A stretch of DNA of 64,000 nt from Treponema sp. (GTDB lineage Bacteria > Spirochaetota > Spirochaetia > Treponematales > Treponemataceae): contig JAEEYO010000036.1 in the NCBI GenBank assembly GCA_016288205.1, forward strand, positions 1-64,000, in the 5' to 3' direction. Within the stretch, counting starts at the first letter, position 1. Each line of letters starts with the position of its first letter. The position numbers were made by a program, and so were the translations under genes. Shown one piece after another: positions 33,029-41,582 of the stretch. Under the pieces are notes generated by a model. It was not told where the DNA came from, did not search any database, and saw only the letters and a program-made list of their open reading frames with translations.

Positions 33029-34275
33029 TTTTTTTACCCCTTTATATTGACCCAGGAACGGGAAGCATGCTCTTTTCAATTCTGATTGGAGCAGCGGCAA
33101 CTCTGTTTTTCCTCGCAAAGGCATTGTTTCTAAAACTCAAGCTAATTTTTGCTGGTAAAAAAGGTTTACAAGAGGACAAAGGATATAAGAATTATGTGAT
33201 TTACTGTGAGGATAAGCGATATTGGACAGTATTTCAGCCCGTAATAGAAGAATTCGAAAAGCGAAAGATTGAGCTTACATACTATACCGGCTCAAAGGAT
33301 GATCCCGTATTTCAGAACAAATATGATTACATAAAATCTGAGTTCATAGGGGCTGGAAATGTCGCTTACGCAAAGCTGAACATGATTTCAGCAGGCATTG
33401 TCCTTATGACTACGCCAGGACTTCAAGTCTATCAGTTAAAAAGAAGCCGCAACGTAAAGCACTACAGTCATATTTTTCATTCATGCACAGATTCAACAAT
33501 GTACAGACTTTTCGGATTGGATTATTTTGATTCAGTACTCATGACCGGGGACTATCAGGGAGAAGACATAAGACTTCTTGAAGAACAAAGAAATTTACCG
33601 AAAAAAGAACTTGTTACTGTAGGCTGTACTTATCTCGATGTTTTAAAAGAAAAAATGGCCTCTATACCAGATGAGGAAAAACATGAATTTACAGTACTTG
33701 TCTCTCCCTCATGGGGTAAAAGCGCACTTCTCGGGCTTTATGGAGAAAAATTACTTGACCCACTTGTAAAAAGCAACATGAAGATTATTGTGCGTCCACA
33801 CCCTCAGTCGAGAATCTCGGAAAAAGAAATGCTTGATCGTCTTCACGAACGTTACAAGGATAACACAAATCTTGAGTGGGACAATGAAAGAGACAACATT
33901 TATTCACTCAAAAAAGCAGACATCATGATATCAGATTTTTCCGGCATTGTTTATGACTACACATTCCTATGCGACAAACCTGTTATGTATGCAAACTCGG
34001 ATATGGACTTACTGCCTTATGATATTTATGACACAGGGCATGATCCATGGGCAGTCACAACACTCCAGAAGATTGGTATTCCCATAAACGAAAGTGATTT
34101 TGAGAACATTGCTGAAGTAATAAAAAATGCGTCTGACAGTCCGGAACTTGCAAAATTGAGGGCTCATTACAAAGCAGAGGCATGGCAGCATATTGGTGAA
34201 GCTGGAAAGCTTACAGCAGAGTTTATGGTTTCAAAACTGGCAGAAATTGAAAACGAAAAAACTCGCTCCCGATAA
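33025..34275 (+). CDS. Membrane-anchored CDP-glycerol glycerophosphotransferase family protein (TagB/TagF-like)
   Basis: 416 residues. The start FLPLYIDPGTGSMLFSILIGAAATLFFLAKAL is a single membrane anchor typical of a group of envelope-polymer enzymes. The rest is the GT-B fold of the CDP-glycerol glycerophosphotransferase family: VSPSWGKSALLGLYG, IIVRPHPQSRISEKE and the closing ISDFSGIVYDYTFLCDKPVMYAN with the catalytic-region S-D-x-S-x-x-x-x-D/E. Enzymes of this family move an alcohol phosphate from a CDP-activated donor. In this operon the donor would be the CDP-product of the preceding fusion enzyme. Its ATG overlaps that gene's stop. Confidence 0.85.
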   Translation: MIFLPLYIDPGTGSMLFSILIGAAATLFFLAKALFLKLKLIFAGKKGLQEDKGYKNYVIYCEDKRYWTVFQPVIEEFEKRKIELTYYTGSKDDPVFQNKYDYIKSEFIGAGNVAYAKLNMISAGIVLMTTPGLQVYQLKRSRNVKHYSHIFHSCTDSTMYRLFGLDYFDSVLMTGDYQGEDIRLLEEQRNLPKKELVTVGCTYLDVLKEKMASIPDEEKHEFTVLVSPSWGKSALLGLYGEKLLDPLVKSNMKIIVRPHPQSRISEKEMLDRLHERYKDNTNLEWDNERDNIYSLKKADIMISDFSGIVYDYTFLCDKPVMYANSDMDLLPYDIYDTGHDPWAVTTLQKIGIPINESDFENIAEVIKNASDSPELAKLRAHYKAEAWQHIGEAGKLTAEFMVSKLAEIENEKTRSR

Positions 34276-34305
34276 AATCAAGCGGTAGAAAAAAAAAAAT
34301 CAATA

Positions 34306-34314
34306 TGCTATAAT
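34306..34314 (+). promoter_or_regulatory. Extended -10 promoter directly before the GT4 gene (possible leaderless start)
   Basis: TGCTATAAT ends only 7 bp before the ATG at 34322, and no ribosome site lies between (AACCACC). An A11 tract at 34289-34299 could act as an UP-like element. Transcription would start at or next to the start codon. Confidence 0.6.
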
Positions 34315-34321
34315 AACCACC

Positions 34322-35449
34322 ATGAAAGTAGCAATCGTACATGACTGGCTTGTAACTTATGGGGGAGCGGAGCGCGTGGTGGAGGAGTTTTTGAAAATCT
34401 ACCCCGACGCTGATATTTTTACGCTCGTCTATGACAAAAAGAAGATGGGAAAAATATTTCCGCCCGAAAAAGTCCACACATCATTCGTGCAAAAAATTCC
34501 GTGCGCGACAAAGCTTTACACAAAACTGCTGTCCCTTATGCCGAAAGCATTCGAAAGTTTTGACCTCACGGGATACGACCTTGTGATTGCATCCTCATCA
34601 TCATGTGCAAAGGGCGTAATCACCTCCCCCGCCACTCCGTACATTGCATACATACACTCACCCATGCGCTATGCCTGGGATCTCTACTTTGACTATTTCA
34701 AACGCTCAGGTCTGATAACGCGATTCTTCATGAAACGACAGATGCCGAAAATCCGCCAGTGGGATTTTATCTCAAGCCAGAGGATTGACACACTTGTCGC
34801 AAACTCAGCATACATCGCGCGCCGCATAAAAAAATTCTGGAACCGCGATTCAAAGGTGATTTTTCCGCCGGTGGACACAGAGAGAATCTCTCCGAACGGA
34901 CTTCCGCCAGAGGATTTTTACGTAGTGTTCAGCCGCTTTGTTCCATACAAAAGAATTGATCTTGCCATCAGTGCATGCGGAAAAACGGGAAGAAGGCTTG
35001 TCGTAATCGGTGGCGGTAAGCTTGAAAAGGATTTGAAATCACTTGCCGCAAAATATTCCCATGACGCAAAAATTACGTTCACCGGGAGAATCAGTGATGG
35101 CGAGGTGAAAGACTATCTCCAAAAATGCCGTGCCCTGATTTTCTGTGCTGAGGAAGATTTTGGAATCATCCCGGTGGAAGCTCAGGCTGCGGGAAGGCCT
35201 GTCATCGCATTTGGAAAAGGCGGTGCGCTTGAAACTGTTCAGGACGGAAAAACAGGAGTATTTTTCAGCGAACAGACGGATGAGTCTCTTGTGGAAGCCT
35301 TGGACAGATTCGAAAAACTGGAAGCCGACGGCGCATTTAAATCTGAGACCATATCAGCTTGGGCAAAAAAATTCTCCGCAGAAAGATTCAGAGACGAAAT
35401 AAAGGCAACAGTGAAAGTGGAAAGTGGAAAGTGGAAAGTGGAAAGCTGA
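34322..35449 (+). CDS. Glycosyltransferase family 4 (GT-B)
   Basis: 375 residues. VHDWLVTYGGAERVVEEFL is the usual start of GT4 glycosyltransferases. YIAYIHSPMRYAWDLY, YVVFSRFVPYKRIDLAI and EEDFGIIPVEAQAAGRPVIAFGKGGALETV (the E-x7-E donor site) complete the family pattern. It probably adds a sugar, often mannose, in O-antigen-like or exopolysaccharide synthesis. GC content is back to the chromosomal level, unlike the operon before it. The last 13 residues (VKVESGKWKVES) are encoded by the heptamer repeat, so the natural C-terminus has been replaced or extended by it. Confidence 0.88.
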   Translation: MKVAIVHDWLVTYGGAERVVEEFLKIYPDADIFTLVYDKKKMGKIFPPEKVHTSFVQKIPCATKLYTKLLSLMPKAFESFDLTGYDLVIASSSSCAKGVITSPATPYIAYIHSPMRYAWDLYFDYFKRSGLITRFFMKRQMPKIRQWDFISSQRIDTLVANSAYIARRIKKFWNRDSKVIFPPVDTERISPNGLPPEDFYVVFSRFVPYKRIDLAISACGKTGRRLVVIGGGKLEKDLKSLAAKYSHDAKITFTGRISDGEVKDYLQKCRALIFCAEEDFGIIPVEAQAAGRPVIAFGKGGALETVQDGKTGVFFSEQTDESLVEALDRFEKLEADGAFKSETISAWAKKFSAERFRDEIKATVKVESGKWKVES

Positions 35450-35452
35450 GAG
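35408..35452 (+). repeat. Heptamer-type intergenic repeat, locus 6 (translated)
   Basis: GTGAAAGTGGAAAGTGGAAAGTGGAAAGTGGAAAGCTGAG-type tandem units are read in frame as the C-terminus of the glycosyltransferase. The TGA stop comes from an AGCTGA unit. It shows the repeat invading coding sequence. Confidence 0.75.
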
Positions 35453-35461
35453 TGTCCGATT

Positions 35462-35490
35462 TTGCGATTATCAATTTTCTAAACTATTAT
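35462..35490 (+). promoter_or_regulatory. Promoter upstream of the 35515 gene
   Basis: TTGCGA and TATTAT with exactly 17 bp between. It ends 25 bp before the ATG at 35515. Confidence 0.55.
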
Positions 35491-35514
35491 GGCCAATCTG
35501 CCGAAAATGGGATT

Positions 35515-36147
35515 ATGGAAAAGTCTACATTCAGAAACATATATAAATATCTCGCCGCAATCATTTTGGTGATGATTCTTGCAAATCAGGGAGCCGGGGC
35601 TTATGTGTGCAAGTATAAGGAAGATTTTTACAAGCTCTATCATGTGCATTACCAGCAGCTTCCCGACGACTGCATTGAAAACATCTACTGGCTGGAAAAG
35701 GCTGTCAAGGCTGATTTTGCAAACCCCTACTATGCGTTTGCAAAAATCGAGGACGAGCGGCAATGGGAAAAATACCGCTATCTTTTTATGATGCACGTCA
35801 ATCTGAAACTGATTGAGCAGCACCTTCGCCTGGGACGTATTTACGACAAAAAAATCGCATATTTCTACGACGCTCCTTGGACGGACGAATATCAGCGCAA
35901 TCTGGAAAAGGCACAGTCCTGCTACGAGGCCGGATATTATTATTGGGAAGAGGCAAAACTGTGGGCGGAAAAAGCAAGCGTCTCAAAATTTAATTTTCTC
36001 TGCATGACGGACATCCAGAACTGGGAAGACGAGCGTGAAAGAATCAACACAGGAGACCTGGACTACGGACGCACATTGGACCGCGAGCTTACGAGACTCA
36101 GAAAAGTTCTTGCCGACCTTATTGAAATGAATGAAAAAAAATATTAG
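35515..36147 (+). CDS. Hypothetical membrane-anchored helical protein
   Basis: ATG 35515 (MEKSTFRNIYKYLAAIILV) is chosen; the longer track frame starts inside the previous gene. 210 residues. One N-terminal membrane segment or uncleaved signal (ALAAIILVMILANQGAGA region) is followed by a wholly helical part rich in Tyr, Trp and charged residues (for example EKAQSCYEAGYYYWEEAKLWAEKAS), which looks like TPR-type helical hairpins. It would sit in the periplasm. aroB follows 9 bp later and then a cysteine desulfurase, in one likely operon. The family is not recognised. Confidence 0.65.
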   Translation: MEKSTFRNIYKYLAAIILVMILANQGAGAYVCKYKEDFYKLYHVHYQQLPDDCIENIYWLEKAVKADFANPYYAFAKIEDERQWEKYRYLFMMHVNLKLIEQHLRLGRIYDKKIAYFYDAPWTDEYQRNLEKAQSCYEAGYYYWEEAKLWAEKASVSKFNFLCMTDIQNWEDERERINTGDLDYGRTLDRELTRLRKVLADLIEMNEKKY

Positions 36148-36156
36148 AATGGGGGA

Positions 36157-37311
36157 ATGAAAGACAAGACATTCTCCTTTTCCTACCCCGCCGACTCTGG
36201 CTTCAAGGGTACGGACATTCATTTTTACTCGGGCACTCCCGACCTTGAGGCGATTTTTTTCAACACGGACGAAAAGAAATCTTCCCAAAGACTTTTTGTT
36301 ACAGACAAAACTCTGGCATCCCTTCCATCAGTCAAAAAATTCAGCGAAAAATTTACGGACAGCGGGGACACATCAATTCCGGGCATTACATACGCAAAAC
36401 GAGGCACTGACATTCTTGCTGTAATCGGTGCGGGTGAAAAGTTCAAGACCATGGACAGCATTCTTTCCATTGAAAGCGTCGCAATCAAAAACAACTTCAA
36501 CAGAAACTGTACTTTCATAGCCATCGGTGGCGGTGTGATGAGCGACATGGTTGCCTTCGCTGCATCAATTTTCAAGCGCGGAGTCTCGGTTGATTTTGTT
36601 CCAACAACTCTGCTTTCTATGGTGGACGCGTCCATCGGAGGAAAAACCGGAGTTGATTTCAGCAACTACAAAAACATGGTCGGCACTTTCTGGCCAGCAG
36701 ACAATCTCTACGTCTGGTCTGATTTTGTAAAGACATTGCCCGAAAACGAATTCCGCTCAGGACTCGGAGAGGCATTAAAAACAGCCCTGCTCTTCAACGA
36801 AGAGATGCTCAATCTGTTCAGGACAGAAAAAGACAAGGTTCTCGCAAGGGATTCCGAAATCATCGGCAAAGTAATTTCCGAATGTGCCAAGGCAAAGGCA
36901 ATCATAGTTGAGGAAGATCTCAGGGAGCACGGACGGCGCGCGTTTTTGAATCTGGGACATACTTTCGGACATGCGCTTGAATCCGTTGCTGGACTCGGAG
37001 CTATCACCCACGGAGAAGCCGTCATGTGGGGAATCGGAAGAGCCTTGGATTTGAGCGTAAGACTTTCTCTTTGCACGAAAGAATATGCGGAGAGCTGCAA
37101 GACACTTTTTGCCGATTACGGTTACGACATGAATCCGGTTCCAGAAGCCCTTAAATCTTTTGGCGGCGACCGTGTAAAATCACTTATTGAGGCAATGCGC
37201 AAGGATAAAAAAAATCAGTCCAGCGAAATCCGTCTCACACTGCAGAAGGGACTTTGCGACACTGTGATTCAGACTGCAAGCGACAGCGACATTGAGGCGG
37301 TACTCGCATGA
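36157..37311 (+). CDS. aroB: 3-dehydroquinate synthase
   Basis: 384 residues. Converts DAHP to 3-dehydroquinate, step two of the shikimate pathway. IAIGGGVMSDMVAFAASIFKRGV (NAD-binding Gly-rich site), VPTTLLSMVDASIGGKTGVDF, ENEFRSGLGEALK and LNLGHTFGHALE with HGEAVMWG supply the conserved metal and substrate contacts. SDMVAF in place of the more common GDLAGF is a small variation. GGGGGA lies before the ATG. The stop overlaps the next gene's ATG as ATGA. Confidence 0.93.
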   Translation: MKDKTFSFSYPADSGFKGTDIHFYSGTPDLEAIFFNTDEKKSSQRLFVTDKTLASLPSVKKFSEKFTDSGDTSIPGITYAKRGTDILAVIGAGEKFKTMDSILSIESVAIKNNFNRNCTFIAIGGGVMSDMVAFAASIFKRGVSVDFVPTTLLSMVDASIGGKTGVDFSNYKNMVGTFWPADNLYVWSDFVKTLPENEFRSGLGEALKTALLFNEEMLNLFRTEKDKVLARDSEIIGKVISECAKAKAIIVEEDLREHGRRAFLNLGHTFGHALESVAGLGAITHGEAVMWGIGRALDLSVRLSLCTKEYAESCKTLFADYGYDMNPVPEALKSFGGDRVKSLIEAMRKDKKNQSSEIRLTLQKGLCDTVIQTASDSDIEAVLA

Positions 37312-38492
37312 CAGAGAGCAAAAAGATTTCACGAGAACATTATTTTGATTGGGCCGCGACATCCCCTTCCGACGAGGAGATAATCAGAAAGGCTCTGGAC
37401 ATTTCTCTGGAGCACTGGGGAAATCCTTCGAGCATACATGAGGCCGGAACCGATGCAAAAAAAGCGTTAACTGAGGCAAGGAAGATTGCGGCAGAGGCAC
37501 TCGGAGTAAAAGAGTCAACAATTTTTTTCACATCGGGAGGAACTGAAAGCGACCACATTCCCCTTCTCTCCATGCTCACACGCCCGAACCAGGGAAGCAT
37601 AATCCTGAGCGCGATTGAGCATCCTGCAATGCGGGAAATGGCAAAGGCAATGGAAAACTGCGGATGGAAAATCATCACGGTAAGCCCGGACAAAAACGGA
37701 TTCATCACACCTGAGAGCATTGTGGAAAAAATTCAGGACGACACGACCTTCGTTTCAGTGATGGCGGTGAACAACGAGACAGGTGCGGTGCAGCCATACG
37801 CCGAGATTGCAAAATCTATTGAGGAAGCGTGCAAGGGAAAAAGAAAAGCGATTTTCCATGTGGACTGCGTTCAGGGAGCCGGAAAAATCCCACTTGATTT
37901 AAGCAAGGTTGACGCGGCATCTGTAAGCGCGCATAAAATCGGAGGACCGAGGGGCGCTGGACTTCTTTACCTGAGCCGTCAGATCACTCCATTTTTGCGA
38001 GGCGGCGGACAGGAAGGCGGAATCAGGAGCGGGACGGAAAATCTTTTCGGTGCGACGGCCCTTGCAATGTGCCTTAGAAAATATGCAATCAGCGAGAGAA
38101 ATCCCGAAGCCATGAAGCGGTTCAAGGACCAAGAGGAGATGACCCAAAGATTCATCGAATCACTAAAGGAAATCCCAGGATGCAAAATCATCCCGCACGG
38201 ACGCATGGAGGACCAAGGCCTTAATTTTTCACCGTGGATTGTGCAGGCGGCATTTCCGGGCATTCCGGGTCAGGTGATGGAAAGGGCTTTGAGCGAGCAG
38301 GGATTTTACATCTCCACAGGAAGCGCGTGCTCTTCGGGCAAACAGTCCCGACCGGTTTTGGACAGCATGAACGTAAGCCGCGAGGAAAAGGAATCCTCGG
38401 TAAGATTCAGCTTCGGATCTTCGACCACGGAAAAGGCAATGGGAGAACTCATTGAAAAAGTAAGGGAGATTGCGGCAAGATTCGCACACTAG
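37308..38492 (+). CDS. Cysteine desulfurase (NifS/IscS family)
   Basis: 394 residues. A PLP enzyme that takes sulfur from cysteine for Fe-S clusters and thio-modifications. It shows FDWAATSPSD, FTSGGTESDHIPL, AVNNETGAVQP and HVDCVQGAGK. SAHKIGGPRGAGLLY holds the PLP lysine, and STGSACSSG holds the catalytic Cys loop. No scaffold gene (iscU/nifU) is adjacent. ATGA overlap with aroB indicates translational coupling. The IspG Fe-S enzyme encoded nearby is one of its possible clients. Confidence 0.92.
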   Translation: MTESKKISREHYFDWAATSPSDEEIIRKALDISLEHWGNPSSIHEAGTDAKKALTEARKIAAEALGVKESTIFFTSGGTESDHIPLLSMLTRPNQGSIILSAIEHPAMREMAKAMENCGWKIITVSPDKNGFITPESIVEKIQDDTTFVSVMAVNNETGAVQPYAEIAKSIEEACKGKRKAIFHVDCVQGAGKIPLDLSKVDAASVSAHKIGGPRGAGLLYLSRQITPFLRGGGQEGGIRSGTENLFGATALAMCLRKYAISERNPEAMKRFKDQEEMTQRFIESLKEIPGCKIIPHGRMEDQGLNFSPWIVQAAFPGIPGQVMERALSEQGFYISTGSACSSGKQSRPVLDSMNVSREEKESSVRFSFGSSTTEKAMGELIEKVREIAARFAH

Positions 38493-38526
38493 GATTAGGA
38501 AAACGCTGTATCCTTAAAAAACTTGC

Positions 38527-38555
38527 TTGTAATCTGAGGGAATTTGTTTTATAAT
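38527..38555 (+). promoter_or_regulatory. Promoter for nrdR
   Basis: TTGTAA and TATAAT separated by 17 bp. AGAGGTG and then the ATG follow within 20 bp. No clear NrdR box was seen. Confidence 0.65.
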
Positions 38556-38573
38556 TAAACAAAGAGGTGCAAA

Positions 38574-39044
38574 ATGAGGTGTCCATCATGCGGAAGTCTG
38601 GATGACAAAGTGATAGAGTCCAGGACGATGATTAACGGAGAAAGCATAAGACGGAGACGGGAATGCAATGTCTGCCACTACAGATTTACTAGCTACGAGA
38701 GGATTGAGGAACGGCCTTTCATGGTTGTGAAGCGGGACGGCAGGCGTGAGCCATTCGATCAGGAAAAGCTTTCGAGGGGCATTGAACGCGCGCTGGAAAA
38801 ACGTCCGGTCTCAACGAGCATGGTGGATCAGATTGTCACCGAGATTGAGGATGAAGCCTACGAAAAGGGAAAGACCTCACGCGAAATCACCACGTCCGAT
38901 CTGGGAGAAATCGTGCTCAAGAGGCTAAACGATGTGGACAAGGTTGCATACATCCGCTTCGCGAGCGTGTACAAGCACTTCAACAATCTGGATGAGTTTA
39001 TAAATGAGGTAAAAAAAATCGGGGAGGCCGACAAAAACTCGTAG
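38574..39044 (+). CDS. nrdR: Transcriptional repressor NrdR
   Basis: 156 residues. An N-terminal zinc ribbon (MRCPSCGSLDDKV ... RRECNVCHYRFTSYERIE, with CPxC and CxxC) is followed by an ATP-cone (VVKRDGRREPFDQEKLSRGIERALEKR). It senses ATP/dATP and represses ribonucleotide reductase genes, none of which is in the window. It has its own promoter, and the next gene is convergent. Confidence 0.95.
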   Translation: MRCPSCGSLDDKVIESRTMINGESIRRRRECNVCHYRFTSYERIEERPFMVVKRDGRREPFDQEKLSRGIERALEKRPVSTSMVDQIVTEIEDEAYEKGKTSREITTSDLGEIVLKRLNDVDKVAYIRFASVYKHFNNLDEFINEVKKIGEADKNS

Positions 39045-39089
39045 CGACTTCCCCGTTAAAATCCGATGTCAAATCAGCACAGCATTAAA

Positions 39090-40307
39090 TCAGCTTTCGG
39101 AACCGGCACTGCTTCTGCTGATTCGTGAAGATGCCTTGTTTTTCCAGTAATTGTCGGGAAGAGTGTCGCCAAGCACGGTGAAAAGCCCCGCCGCAAAAGA
39201 CGTGTATCCCATTTCACCGGCTACGTCAGCAAGATTGTAGAAAAGCTCCCAGATTCCGTTGTCATGTCCCCAGTTCACGATGTCCGAATATTCCCCGGCT
39301 TTTTTGAGCAAATCCGCAAGTGACTGATATTTGAAATTAGTCAGACGGTCACCAAGGGTCTCTTCAATTCTGGTAACTGCAATCACAGTGGCAAGGGCGG
39401 CGCAACGCAGGGACTTTGATTTTTCACTTCTCACCTTCTTCGGATCGGAAAGCATGGTTGAGACCGTCTTGTAATATTTTGAGAGTCCGTCAAGAGCCGC
39501 AAGAGAGCGGTCCACATTGCTTCTGTAAAGAATAAAGAATCTGTCCACGGATTTCGGTGTGTTTCCGGAGATAACGGTCTCCATGCTCTTCATAAAGATT
39601 GCGTCGGTGTAGAACTCATCGTCCGCAAGGATGTCCAGCATGTATTTCTCGTAATCAGTAAAATAAGGAGAGGATTTGCCGGAATTTCTCAGATACTCGG
39701 CATAGTCGGAAGCCTCAAGCTGATTTTTCGCCATTTTGCCAAGGTCATAAAGGATGTCGTACTTAACCTCGGGCACACTGAGCAAATCTGCGGCTTCATA
39801 CGCCTTTTTCATGTAAAGAGACGCGTTCTTCACCTCTCCCTCAACCATGTAGACTGAACCCAAAAGATAGTCCGCCTCAGGATAAGAATTGTTGCGGTTG
39901 ATGAAAGAAAGCAGGTTTGAAAAGCTGTTTTTGAACTTTGCGTCGCCGTAAGTTGAAAGATAGGAGCGGACAATGTCAAGGGCATTCTTCTGCTTGGTCT
40001 TGTCAAGGGCCTGGATTACCACGTTCAGCTCATCACCGGCATTTCGCACGCTGGAAATTCTCTGCGCATGATCAAGCGTATACTGCTCCCACTGAATCTG
40101 AGACATTCGTTTTTTCTTTGCCTGCTCAGCAAGCGAAACACAGCGTCCGTACTCGCCGAAATCAAAAGCATCCTGAGCCTGCTTCAAAATGTACCAATAC
40201 TCGTCACCGGCAGGTTTTCTTACTACAATGGAACCTTCCGCCCCCACGCTCACGGCTGTAAATGCCATAACAAGACTCAGAACACATATTTTCAAGACTG
40301 CTTTCAT
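39090..40307 (-). CDS. Periplasmic TPR-like helical protein, function unknown
   Basis: 405 residues. The signal peptide ends SVGAEG. The mature protein is helical throughout. QDAFDFGEYGRCVSLAEQAKKKR and SYPEADYLLGSVYMVEGEVKNASLYMKKAYEAA have TPR-like spacing, so it is probably a protein-interaction module in the periplasm. The C-terminus is Ser-rich (SRISRSSAGSES). It lies between ispG on the same strand and the convergent nrdR. I cannot name the family. Confidence 0.68.
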   Translation of the reverse strand: MKAVLKICVLSLVMAFTAVSVGAEGSIVVRKPAGDEYWYILKQAQDAFDFGEYGRCVSLAEQAKKKRMSQIQWEQYTLDHAQRISSVRNAGDELNVVIQALDKTKQKNALDIVRSYLSTYGDAKFKNSFSNLLSFINRNNSYPEADYLLGSVYMVEGEVKNASLYMKKAYEAADLLSVPEVKYDILYDLGKMAKNQLEASDYAEYLRNSGKSSPYFTDYEKYMLDILADDEFYTDAIFMKSMETVISGNTPKSVDRFFILYRSNVDRSLAALDGLSKYYKTVSTMLSDPKKVRSEKSKSLRCAALATVIAVTRIEETLGDRLTNFKYQSLADLLKKAGEYSDIVNWGHDNGIWELFYNLADVAGEMGYTSFAAGLFTVLGDTLPDNYWKNKASSRISRSSAGSES

Positions 40308-40357
40308 AAAAACACAGACTCCATCAACTTAATTTCTAGTTTAACCGGGAAACCGCC

Positions 40358-41452
40358 TTAAAGTTCATTGAGTAGTTCCCTAAACACATTATCGGCATCC
40401 GAAGCGTCAATTGTTCGCACAATTTTGCCTTTTTTGAAAAAAACCACACGTCCGTCACCGCCGGCGATGCCCAAATCCGCGTGCTTTCCTTCTCCGGGTC
40501 CATTAACAACACAACCCATCACGGCAATGGTTACATCTTTTTTCATGGAAAGAAGCTCGTTCTGCCATCTTGCGACAAATCCATGCACGTCAAAGCCGAT
40601 TCTGCCGCACCTCGGACAGCTCACGATTGTGACTCCACCTTCCCTCTTGCCACATTCACGCAGGATTTCCCGTCCCGCAATGACTTCGTTTTCAGGGGTA
40701 GATGAAAGGCTCACACGGATTGTGTCACCGATACCCTCTTTCAAAAGCGTGGAAAAAGCCAGGGTTGACTTTACGAGTCCGCCGATCAAGGGTCCAGCCT
40801 CGGTAACTCCGATGTGCAGGGGGAGGTCGGAAATGCGGGCGAATGACTCGTTTGCCTCAACGGTCTCGGAAACTGACGACGCTTTCATGCTCACGGCTAC
40901 ATTGTGAAAATCCAGCTCATCGAAAATCTCCACCTCGCGCATGGCTGTTTTTGAGAGAGCTTCGGCACGGCTGATTTTTCCACCCTCCACTTCCGCTTCC
41001 AAATCCTTGGGCAGACTTCCCGTATTCACTCCGATCCTGATTGCAAGACCCTTTTCCCTGCAACCGTTGACCACTGCCTCCACACGCTCGCGGCTTCCGA
41101 TGTTTCCGGGATTGATTCTAATTGCGGCTACATTTCCCTCGATGCAGGCCAATGCAAGGCGGTAGTCAAAATGTATGTCGGCGACAAGAGGCATCTCGCA
41201 TCTTTTCTGGATGGCACAGAGACCGGCGGCACTCTCCATGTCCGGCACGGCGAAACGGATTATGTCACAGCCGAGGGACTTGAGCGTGTTGATTTTACGC
41301 AGGATTTCCTCAATCTTTTCGTTGTTTCCGGCCACATCGGAAATGGGTTCCTTCCACATGGTCTGTATTGTTACGGGAGCACCCCCGCCCACTTCCACAC
41401 GAGCGATTCCATCATGCCCGCCCAGCACTATCATGCGACTCTTTTTGTACAT
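40358..41452 (-). CDS. ispG: (E)-4-hydroxy-3-methylbut-2-enyl-diphosphate synthase
   Basis: 364 residues, the single-domain bacterial form. It makes HMBPP in the MEP isoprenoid pathway using a [4Fe-4S] cluster. VPVTIQTMWKEPISDV-like start, LVADIHFDYRLAL, RINPGNIG, HIGVTEAGP, and the cluster ligands in SCPRCGR and MGCVVNGPGEGKHADLG are all present. GGAGAAAG lies before the ATG. It sits right after the V-ATPase terminator with no obvious promoter of its own, so it may depend on read-through. Confidence 0.94.
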   Translation of the reverse strand: MYKKSRMIVLGGHDGIARVEVGGGAPVTIQTMWKEPISDVAGNNEKIEEILRKINTLKSLGCDIIRFAVPDMESAAGLCAIQKRCEMPLVADIHFDYRLALACIEGNVAAIRINPGNIGSRERVEAVVNGCREKGLAIRIGVNTGSLPKDLEAEVEGGKISRAEALSKTAMREVEIFDELDFHNVAVSMKASSVSETVEANESFARISDLPLHIGVTEAGPLIGGLVKSTLAFSTLLKEGIGDTIRVSLSSTPENEVIAGREILRECGKREGGVTIVSCPRCGRIGFDVHGFVARWQNELLSMKKDVTIAVMGCVVNGPGEGKHADLGIAGGDGRVVFFKKGKIVRTIDASDADNVFRELLNEL

Positions 41453-41473
41453 ATTACGAGCTTTCTCCTATTT

Positions 41474-41528
41474 CAAAACAAAAATGACCGTCAAAGGCTG
41501 ATCCTGTACGGACCTCCAAGACGGCCAT
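41474..41528 (-). terminator. Rho-independent terminator of the V-ATPase operon
   Basis: On the minus strand ATGGCCGTC pairs with GACGGTCAT (one G-U pair), followed by TTTTTGTTTT. It lies about 55 bp after the atpK stop codon and just before ispG. Confidence 0.75.
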
Positions 41529-41582
41529 TGAAAAGTCAGGATACCACACAGATATTGCGGCACCCCTAAACGAATGGGTAAA

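Noticed and set aside
40388-40400. Possible sigma28 -10 (GCCGATAA on the minus strand) inside the 3' end of ispG
   Set aside because: No matching -35 box, and the sequence lies in conserved coding DNA.
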